A DNA stretch of 64,000 nt from assembly GCF_963675905.1 (NCBI RefSeq), contig NZ_OY780936.1:3233946-3297945 (forward strand). Reading direction: 5' to 3'. Below are positions 56,401-62,924 of the stretch, in pieces. The position numbers and the translations under genes were made by a program. The stretch's first letter is position 1; the number at the start of each line of letters is the position of its first letter. The DNA is from an uncultured Bacteroides sp. Its GTDB lineage: Bacteria > Bacteroidota > Bacteroidia > Bacteroidales > Bacteroidaceae. The notes beneath the pieces were generated by a model, which saw only the letters and a program-made list of their open reading frames with translations, was not told the origin of the DNA and made no database searches.

Positions 56401-57466
56401 ATATGATGCTGGTGGCGTAAAACGAAAGACAAAATATGTAACAACAACAGAAAATCTGTATGTTGAACTTGGAAATACTCTTCCCATACCAGCTAATAAA
56501 GTAAAATTTGCCACTCAGACAGACTATTGCGGTAATGTGATCTATGAAAATGGGACTCTCAGCAAGATACTTGTGGATGGTGGGTATATAACAATGAGTG
56601 GCACAACACCTACTTATCATTACTATATACAGGATCATCAGGGAAATAACCGTGTGGTATTCAATCAAAATGGTACTATTGAACAGGCTAATCATTACTA
56701 TCCCTTCGGGATGACTTTCGGTGAAGGCATTGATAATTCTGATAACAGGTATAAGTACAATGGTAAGGAACTAGATAGGATGCATGGGTTGGACTTGTAT
56801 GATTATGGTGCAAGGCATTATGATGCTGCAATTGGTAGATGGGGTGTGATGGATCCTTTGGCTGAAAAATATTATAATATAAGCCCATATGCCTATTGTG
56901 TGAATAATACGATAAAATTTATTGATCCTGATGGGAAGCAGGTATTCATTCCTCCTGTTCTTCCAGCTCCTGCACCTGTTATTCCCCCGAGTAATATGCA
57001 ATCTGTTGGTCAGTCTATAGGTCTGTTATTAACAGGAGCTGTTAATTATGTAATACAGTCATTAGATAACTTAAAAACATTTGCAATTGCAAATGTTTAT
57101 GTAGCATATAACAAAAATAATGGTCAGCGGGAAGGATGGAAAGAGCAACAAAAACGAGATAGAGATAATAAGAATGGGGTAGATAATAATCAAGCAAAAG
57201 TAGCTAAAAGTATTAAAAATAATGTAACAGGGAATATGCCAAATGGAGATCCGGGTGTCAAAAGGAACCCCAAAGGTCCAGGGGCTATATTGATAGCCGT
57301 AGGATTAGGCTCTGAACTTGTTAAAGAGCATTCTGAAACCACAAAACCAGATGTTGAAAGTAATAATAATAAGGAGAAAGTTGATGATAAAAAAACAAAG
57401 TCAGAGACTTCTCGTAATAGTGAGTTTGTTAATATGCTTATAGAAAAAGAATATAAACCACAGTAG
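53483..57466 (+). CDS. RHS-repeat protein with variable C-terminal tail (candidate polymorphic toxin)
   Basis: 1327 aa. Signal peptide (1-24, ending LYSQ). Two PPC-like beta domains follow (about 25-130, ending LLPAGTYTI; and 140-255, with DLPAGTYYIVSEG). A DUF6443-type start of the RHS region is near 295 (CIQKIQYYDGLGRPSLTVQ). YD repeats run to about 1085, then the RHS core (YKYNGKELDRMHGLDLYDYGARHYD...IGRWGVMDPLAEK, near 1090-1130) and the boundary DPDGK near 1150. The last 175 residues differ completely from the second copy: a Pro-rich stretch, a hydrophobic segment, then Lys/Asn-rich sequence. I cannot name the tail's activity. Architecture is that of an RHS polymorphic toxin, but exported by Sec and with no PAAR domain. 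Confidence 0.8.
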   Translation: MKKSEIFFLVLMSCLFFSNKLYSQSGDVNIGTESANFEYTDVRYNTESNFYEVTITRPMRLSINATIISDVFNGAYLDFYDGYSAEYVPGANSNEFNATIETDLLPAGTYTIASNQNGSGISLQISINGSIRDIFRDSTPIGNFDNDFTYADTQNIDNYWDDYGAYGNDIYYQFTLNRQMDITISHCGSDIDNTYLYLLNSSGNCIASSNTSGEGGCSSNNAYLRMTDLPAGTYYIVSEGSSSGNIVTTLSGVILYAGFDSGQNQNYILEITPTVESSDARNLSLNQCIQKIQYYDGLGRPSLTVQRGFSRNNNDLVTLQEYDDFGRESNTWLPTPYSANGSYTDPEIIKSEAITATVYNDSSPYSSPVYEASPLNRVLQQYGPGVNWRTAGASVKSAFYTNNNNLDSLKCAYYYVTSDNKLVKSDDDYGNGQLYVTRTMDENGHEVFEFKDKQGQVILTRQKNGGEYYDTYYVYDDFGNKCFVLPPSVTSGLKDGVGLDNVLQRFGYIYQYDSRNRCIYKKLPGADPTYIVYDKADRLIFSQDGEQRKKTPQEWSFNISDVFGCTVLTGICKNSLTYTADPLKDIVVKADTISNDYKGYNVNISLLSPTVLTANYYDGYGFMSRYGGPLMSDSNFSMDTNTGYGERYTGGHKGLLTGKATALLDGSGYLYNVMYYDYMGRVIQTKATNHLTGGYDKDYFLYTFTGKIKKHQHVQSAQGKATITEVYENFYDNAERLTKTTHSLNGSAPVTLAENTYDNIGRLSSKSQHVAAGATNSAETTSYTYNIRGWLKSINTANNRFSETLYYDESSNSSHSIPYYNGNIGAMSWKLYNDVEREYSFSYDDVNRLTDAGYVDNQKYSVSYSYDNMGNIKSLQRHGLLDKSSLSFGRIDRLTLTYDGNQLTNISDEINPGPLYNGAFNFVDSISNVTEYKYDVNGNLTGDLNKKISKIQYNILNLPSAIQFCYGNTIDYLYDAGGVKRKTKYVTTTENLYVELGNTLPIPANKVKFATQTDYCGNVIYENGTLSKILVDGGYITMSGTTPTYHYYIQDHQGNNRVVFNQNGTIEQANHYYPFGMTFGEGIDNSDNRYKYNGKELDRMHGLDLYDYGARHYDAAIGRWGVMDPLAEKYYNISPYAYCVNNTIKFIDPDGKQVFIPPVLPAPAPVIPPSNMQSVGQSIGLLLTGAVNYVIQSLDNLKTFAIANVYVAYNKNNGQREGWKEQQKRDRDNKNGVDNNQAKVAKSIKNNVTGNMPNGDPGVKRNPKGPGAILIAVGLGSELVKEHSETTKPDVESNNNKEKVDDKKTKSETSRNSEFVNMLIEKEYKPQ
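55544..55912 (+). repeat. near-identical RHS patch, copy 1
   Basis: 369 bp matching 59021-59389 with five differences counted by eye, while flanking RHS sequence is clearly more diverged. Offset 3477 bp (1159 codons), same reading frame in both. Confidence 0.85.
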
Positions 57467-57478
57467 TGTTATAAATTT

Positions 57479-57643
57479 ATGAAAAAGTTATTAAAAATAG
57501 TGTACATATTAGGCTTTATTAAATTATTATCTTCTTTTTTCTTTGATAAATATGTCCCGTCATGCCTTAAAACAGGAACTTTATCTGCGATCCTTTTGGC
57601 TTTGATAATTGTTTTAGAAATAATTAATCATGTGAGAAAATGA
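57479..57643 (+). CDS. 54-aa membrane protein, possible immunity factor
   Basis: Starts 12 bp after the RHS stop. MKKLLKIVYILGF and LSAILLALIIVLEII form two hydrophobic segments around a short loop (FFDKYVPSC). The stop overlaps the next start as ATGA. Position directly behind the RHS tail is where polymorphic-toxin immunity genes lie; no family is recognised, so the role is inferred from context. Confidence 0.55.
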   Translation: MKKLLKIVYILGFIKLLSSFFFDKYVPSCLKTGTLSAILLALIIVLEIINHVRK

Positions 57644-57867
57644 AAAGAAAACTTTTGTATAGACTATTTCGCTATTCAAACATAATTATATATAGCATAT
57701 TTTGGACATATTTTTTAGTGTTATTAATTTTACACTTGTTAAATATTGAACTAAATATTTTCTTATTGTCGCTTTTTTTTGTTTTACTAGGATTATGGTT
57801 AGGTTCTAGCTTATCTGTTTGGATTAGAGATAGAATGAAAGATATGGATGGAAAAATGAAGAAATAA
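57640..57867 (+). CDS. 75-aa two-helix membrane protein, possible immunity factor
   Basis: 75 aa: basic N-terminus, hydrophobic segments at about 12-33 and 38-58, and a charged C-terminus (IRDRMKDMDGKMKK). Translationally coupled to the preceding 54-aa gene by an ATGA overlap. Unknown family. As a pair with that gene it may protect the cell against the tail of the upstream RHS protein if the toxin acts at the membrane; other roles remain possible. Confidence 0.6.
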   Translation: MKRKLLYRLFRYSNIIIYSIFWTYFLVLLILHLLNIELNIFLLSLFFVLLGLWLGSSLSVWIRDRMKDMDGKMKK

Positions 57868-59020
57868 ATAATTTAAAAAGTATTTATTAATTTGCCAATG
57901 CGGATCTGATTACTTTGCAGGAATATGACGATTTCGGAAGAGAAACTAATCTTTGGCTTTCCACCCCATATCCGGGCAATGGCAGCTATGTTGATCCGGG
58001 AGCAATAAAAGATGCTTCGAAGGGTACTTATAATGATAATTCTCCTTATTCATTTCCCGTTTATGAGAAATCTCCTCTAAACAGAGTGCTTGAAAAATAT
58101 GGTCCCGGAGATGGCTGGCGAAACGGACGGTCTGTAAAAAGTGCATTTTGTACAAATAACAACTCGGATTCCCTTCGGTGTGCCTATTACTATGTTGCTG
58201 AAGACAACAAACTTGTTAAATCAAAAGCCTATGATGATTGTCAGCTCTATGTCAGCTGCACGGAGGATGAAGACGGGCATAGGGTTTTTGAATTCAAGGA
58301 CAAGACCGGACAGGTAGTACTGCCCCGTAAGCTAAATGGTGATCATAACCATGATACATACTATGTTTATGATGATTTTGGGAACAAACGTTTTGTACTT
58401 CCTCCTTCCGCTGCCGACAGTTTGACAGACAATACCTATGCTGAAACAGAAGGTATTCTGCTGAAGTTTGCATACATTTACCGTTACGATTACCGAAACC
58501 GGTGTATTTATAAGAAGCTGCCGGGTGCTGTCCTATCTATATGATTTATGATAAAGCAGATCGTCTCATTTTTAGTCAGGATGGAGAACAACGTACACGT
58601 GGAGAATGGAGCTTTAATATACCGGATGTATTCGGATGTACTGTATTGACCGGTATTTGTAAGAACTCATTAGTATATACTGCTGACCCATTGAAAGGTA
58701 TTTTTGTAAAAGCCGATTGGGCAAAGACCGCAACAGCATATAAAGGATATAATATTTTACCTGATACTCTTACATTGTCTTCCCCAAAAATACTGGATGT
58801 TAATTACTACGATAGTTATGAATTTATGGGCCTTGATGGGGTTCCATTTATTACTGACTCTAACTTCAAACCGGAATCTGTCACAGGTTATGGTGAACAA
58901 TATACTCAAGGATATAGCGGACTATTGACAGGGAAGATTACAGCTTTGCTTGATGGCTCTGGCTATCTCTATAATGTGATGTATTACGACTATAGGGGGC
59001 GTGTGATACAAACCAAATCA

Positions 59021-59389
59021 ACCAATCATTTAACCGGTGGATATGATAAAGACTATTTCCTTTATACATTTACAGGGAAAATAAAGAAGCATCAGCATGT
59101 GCAGAGTGCACAAGGCAAAGCAACCATTACTGAAGTGTATGAGAACTTTTATGATAATGCAGAGCGCCTGACAAAAACCACTCACTCTCTCAATGGTTCA
59201 GCTCCGGTTACTCTAGCTGAGAATACTTATGATGATATTGGAAGGTTGAGTTCAAAGAGCCAGCATGTGGCAGCAGGGGCAACTAATTCGGCAGAAACAA
59301 CCAGCTACACATATAATATAAGAAGCTGGCTGAAAAGCATTAATACTGCAAATAATCGCTTTAGCGAAACTTTGTATTATGATGAATCA
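59021..59389 (+). repeat. near-identical RHS patch, copy 2
   Basis: Partner of 55544-55912. It lies downstream of the frameshift at 58530, so a crossover here would join the intact 5' part of copy 1 to the second tail in frame. Confidence 0.85.
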
Positions 59390-60428
59390 AATAATGGTAG
59401 TCTTAAATATTATAATGGGAATATAAGTGCAATGAATTGGAAGGTGCAGAATGAGAATTATCAGCGGAGTTACAGCTTTGATTATGACGATTTGAGTCGT
59501 ATCACAAAAGCCTATTATCAAGATGATGAGAGTAATTCTCAGAGGAATTATTCCACTCTTTATGCGTACGATAATATGGGTAATATAAAGAATCTGATAA
59601 GAAATGGTCTTGCAAATAATGATCCTTATAAATGGGAAGTAATAGACAGTCTGACGCTGAATTACGACGGGAATCAGTTGAGTGGTGTAACAGATGCATC
59701 AAAATATGAACCCTCATACTCCGGTGCCTTTAACTTTGTAAAGGCCAGTGTTTGCACTCCTGAATATACTTATGATGCCAATGGTAATTTAACAAGAGAT
59801 TCTCACAAGAAAATAGCAAAAATTCAATACAATATATTAAATTTGCCAAGTGCGTTACAATTTACCGAAGGGCATACCACGGATTATCTTTATGATGCTG
59901 CCGGAGTAAAACGAAAAGTAAAGCAAGTAACAACTACCGGGAATCTATTGGTACCAATGGGAAGTATGCTTCCTGTTCCAGCTGATAAAGTAGCGGTAAC
60001 AACCCAAACGGATTATTGTGGTAATGTGATCTATGAAAACGGAGTTCTCAGCAGAATACTAGTGGATGGTGGCTATATAACAATGAACGGTACAACCCCT
60101 ACTTATCATTACTATATTCAGGATCATCAGGGGAATAACCGTGTAGTATTCAATCAGAACGGGACAATTGAACAAACCAATCATTACTATCCTTTCGGAA
60201 TGACTTTTGGTGAAGGTATTGATAATTCTGATAACAGGTATAAGTATAATGGTAAGGAACTAGATCGTATGCATGGATTAGATTTGTATGATTATGGGGC
60301 ACGGCATTATGATGCTGCTATTGGCAGATGGGGAGTGATGGATCCGCTGGCGGAGAAGCATCCAGAAATATCACCTTACGTTTACTGTGCTAGTAATCCT
60401 CTAAAATATATAGACCCTGATGGAAAAG

Positions 60429-61015
60429 ACTGGTTACTTTCTCAAGGGAATAAAGTATATTGGTATGGGGGGAAAATTGGTGATAAGAATAATCTAATGT
60501 ACACATTTAAAGCTACTTCTGGTTATAAAGGACCAGATGTTAATGGTAGGCAGTGGAATCTTCAGAAAGCAAAATATCAGAATGTTAGAAATGGAGGCCC
60601 TACTGCGGAAGGTAGATATCATATTAATTTAAAGCCTAGTCCAAATAGAATTGCACAAGTTGATACAAAAACTGGAGAATTGAAGAAGAATCCAGAAGGA
60701 GGCATTGAAAAAATACCTAAACGTGTTGATATTCCTAATAAACCTGGCCGCCATTGGGAATACTCTGAGTGGGGCAACAATAGAGCTGCATTAATACCTG
60801 ATAATATCACGGGGGCAACAAATGCAGAACGAGATAATACTTCATATTATTTTCATGATTCGACAAAAGGATATACCCATGGCTGCACTGAAGTCGAATC
60901 TGAATTGTTTGATAAACTAAATGAATATATAAATGCAGGCAATGTAAAAATAGATGTCATTGTCAAATATCCAAGTTCTAATCATGTAACAAACGGTGGA
61001 ACTAAAGAAAATTAG
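60429..61015 (+). other. C-terminal toxin-like domain of the displaced cassette
   Basis: 195 residues after DPDGK. Features: GYKGPDVNGRQWNL and NGGPTAEGRYHINL, matching the entry segment (G-P-x-x-x-G-x-Y-x-I) of DUF2778/Tlde1-type L,D-transpeptidases; then HDSTKGYTHGC, with the Cys codon at 60884-60886 and His just before it. Predicted to act on periplasmic peptidoglycan stem peptides. Assignment rests on motif reading, not on a search. Confidence 0.6.
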
Positions 61016-61035
61016 AACAACTAAAGCTGAGTATT

Positions 61036-61446
61036 ATGAATAAATTTTTGATCGTATTTTTATTATTAATTGTTCCTTTATTCTCTATTGCACAGAATAG
61101 CGAAGATAGCTTAAGGATATTAGATCTTAAGAAGGTGTATAAAACATCTGATACTATTTCGTTCTTTTTTAAAAATGAAAGTAAGAGACAAATTTCAGTT
61201 AAAATTTCTTTAGAAAAGAGATTGAAAAATAAATGGGTACCATGTCTTTTAGATATTTTTCAACAAGAAGGGAGCTTTAAGGTAACTACAGTTTTAGATT
61301 TTAATGGTTTAGAAAATAGGAGAGAGGATTGGCCTGTTCGGAAGTTTATGCGTAAAAACGAATTTAGATTTGTCTTTTATATTGTTGACAATTCAGCCAA
61401 ATGCAAAGCAATCAAATACTCTAATATCATTTCTGTATATCCGTAG
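61036..61446 (+). CDS. secreted protein, putative immunity to the L,D-transpeptidase-like tail
   Basis: 136 aa with a clear Sec signal peptide (1-19, ending FSIAQ). The mature part is a 117-residue, probably beta-rich domain (VYKTSDTISFFFKNESKRQISVKISL, then RREDWPVRKFM) of no family I recognise. It starts 20 bp after the cassette's stop. A periplasmic location is what an immunity protein against a peptidoglycan-acting toxin needs, as for Tldi1. Function is inferred from position and targeting. Confidence 0.7.
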   Translation: MNKFLIVFLLLIVPLFSIAQNSEDSLRILDLKKVYKTSDTISFFFKNESKRQISVKISLEKRLKNKWVPCLLDIFQQEGSFKVTTVLDFNGLENRREDWPVRKFMRKNEFRFVFYIVDNSAKCKAIKYSNIISVYP

Positions 61447-61895
61447 TATTTATTTATGTTCATTATGTTAATGATATTTTGTCAGCAGTATCTATGTTTT
61501 TTCTTTATTCATTTATAGAACAACATATATTTATATATTGAGTATATTATCAAAAAGCTTAAAATATGAAATATTGATTTTATCAATAGTAGGAGTTGGT
61601 TTTATAGTTCCTAGAATTATAACTGCTGATAAACTGAATGAAGAATCAATGTTGAATAGAGAATACTGTTACCATGAAAAGTTCGACATGTAAAACTTCA
61701 GTGGTAAATTAGTTTTAAACTATAAAAATAAAAGTAGCTGTAATAACCCAGAATGGATTATTTTAACAACGTGATCATAAGAACAGGTCTTCTAGTCAAG
61801 TTCTTGTATTAATTTTGTTTCAGATAAAAACAGATTAGACGATGATTGACTTCGGAAATGGAGTTTTAGGCTCCTTTTTATTCTATTCCTTTGAG
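61447..61895 (+). pseudogene. fragments of small membrane-protein genes
   Basis: No intact gene. An open frame without ATG (about 61539-61692, possible TTG start) encodes a hydrophobic helix plus the tail EESMLNREYCYHEKFDM; its last 17 codons recur at 62645-62695. At 61842 an ATG opens MIDFGNGVLGSFLFYS, matching the start of the frame at 62430, but it diverges after about 14 codons. I read these as decayed pieces of a duplicated small gene family, possibly old immunity genes. Confidence 0.5.
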
Positions 61896-62213
61896 CTAAA
61901 TATTATGATGCAGTTTAGCAAGTTCCTCATTTCTCAAGATCCTTTTACGGCCAGATAGAATGTAGATAAGTCCTGCAATTGGTGTTAACAGAATTACTCC
62001 TACTATCCACATAAGTTTTTCATTTCTACTAATACTTCTGGCATTTAAGATTTCTATAAATGATAATACTACAAAAATTATACAAACTAAGCTGCCAAAT
62101 CCTGTTATAGCATCTGTTCCTGTCCATTGATTTTGTTTAGAAAATATAGCTGTGATTGCTGCAATAAGATATAGAATAAAGCTTACTGTAATTGTAATTC
62201 CTTTGTTTTTCAT
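61896..62213 (-). CDS. small membrane protein, PLDc_N-like
   Basis: 105 aa with three hydrophobic helices (about 8-25, 37-54, 66-86). The last helix and its surroundings (SRNEKLMWIVGVILLTPIAGLIYILSGRKR) match the phospholipase D nuclease N-terminal (PLDc_N) family, which occurs alone as small membrane proteins of unknown role. It is the only minus-strand gene in the RHS region and interrupts the duplicated fragments on either side. Confidence 0.7.
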   Translation of the reverse strand: MKNKGITITVSFILYLIAAITAIFSKQNQWTGTDAITGFGSLVCIIFVVLSFIEILNARSISRNEKLMWIVGVILLTPIAGLIYILSGRKRILRNEELAKLHHNI

Positions 62214-62429
62214 GTTCTTATAGATTTAGAGATTAAAAAATTATGTATTATATAGATTAAATATTCGATGTTTTTGATTTTATATTCTCATTATTATAGA
62301 CTTAGCAAATGTATATTTTTTATTTATTCTTCTATCGATTTAAATAATTTTCTTTATTTTTTTGAGTTATATTTAACAAAAAGATATAGTCGTGTCTCTA
62401 ATAACTGGAAATGTAACATCTTGTCCTTA

Positions 62430-62629
62430 ATGATTGATTTTGGAAATTGTCTATTAGGCTTCTTTTTATTGATTCTTGGTATTGTGATTGTAATATATAT
62501 TATCAGAACAAAAAAGGAGACGGGAGAAGATACTTATGGTGTAGTGCAATAGGTTTGGGATTTACTGCAGTCACATCTATTCTACTAGGGTTAGATCTGC
62601 TTATAACAGAGGTTTTAAAGCTTGTGTAG
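62430..62629 (+). pseudogene. frameshifted two-helix small membrane protein
   Basis: The ATG at 62430 gives MIDFGNCLLGFFLLILGIVI and runs 40 codons to a stop at 62552. The overlapping frame continues with SAIGLGFTAVTSILLGLDLLITEVL to 62629. A single lost base near 62538-62540 would restore one protein of about 66 residues with two helices. Its first 14 codons recur at 61842. No family recognised. Confidence 0.55.
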
Positions 62630-62889
62630 AAAAGCAGCGTTTAAGAATCAATGTTAAATAGCGAATATTGTTATAATGAAAAGTTCTACATGTAAGATTC
62701 TGCTATATTAAATCATTTTGGATTAAAGATTGATTTAAAGGACGTCAAGCGTTGAAACTAATGGCATAAAGTAAAATTCCCTATATAAATCTTATAAAAT
62801 GAAAGATTTGCAGACAATATCGATACTTCTATATAGATAAGTTAGAGCAAATTACTTCACAAATATGGCGATAGTTGCAAATTAAACTA

Positions 62890-62897
62890 TACCTTTG
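62890..62897 (+). promoter_or_regulatory. -7 promoter element of the acyl-CoA synthetase gene
   Basis: TACCTTTG, 27 bp before the ATG at 62925. Confidence 0.5.
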
Positions 62898-62924
62898 TCC
62901 TCTGAAATTACAAAAAAACATAGT

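Larger units (their letters stand above)
57898..61015 (+). pseudogene. 5'-truncated, frameshifted RHS copy with L,D-transpeptidase/Tlde1-like tail (displaced toxin cassette)
   Basis: Similarity to the upstream RHS protein starts abruptly near 57898 (ADLITLQEYDDFGRE) with no start codon, signal peptide or PPC domains. One base is missing between 58530 and 58531: the first copy reads GGT GCA GAT CCT, here GGT GCT G-T CCT. This splits it into frames 57915-58544 and 58541-61015. The rest is intact to the RHS core (IGRWGVMDPLAEK) and DPDGK boundary near 60428. The following 195-residue tail is new and has GGPTAEGRYHINL and YFHDSTKGYTHGC, like DUF2778/Tlde1 and YkuD enzymes with a catalytic Cys in [ST]HGC. 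This is the layout of an orphan RHS C-terminal cassette kept as recombination donor. Confidence 0.8.
62214..62924 (+). other. 711-bp spacer with gene fragments
   Basis: AT-rich DNA, then the frameshifted small membrane-protein gene at 62430-62629 and the repeated fragment 62645-62695. From about 62700 to the promoter element at 62890 I see nothing. Confidence 0.5.

Noticed and set aside
57915-58544. 209-aa frame as a stand-alone gene
   Set aside because: No start codon of its own beyond a TTG in the middle of RHS homology; it is the front piece of the frameshifted second copy.
49324-61446. RHS region as part of a type VI secretion locus
   Set aside because: No PAAR, VgrG, Hcp, sheath or ClpV gene in the window, and the RHS proteins carry Sec signal peptides.
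62268-62429. N-terminal extension of the small membrane protein (ATG at 62268)
   Set aside because: Very AT-rich, low-complexity translation; similarity to the other fragment begins only at the ATG at 62430.
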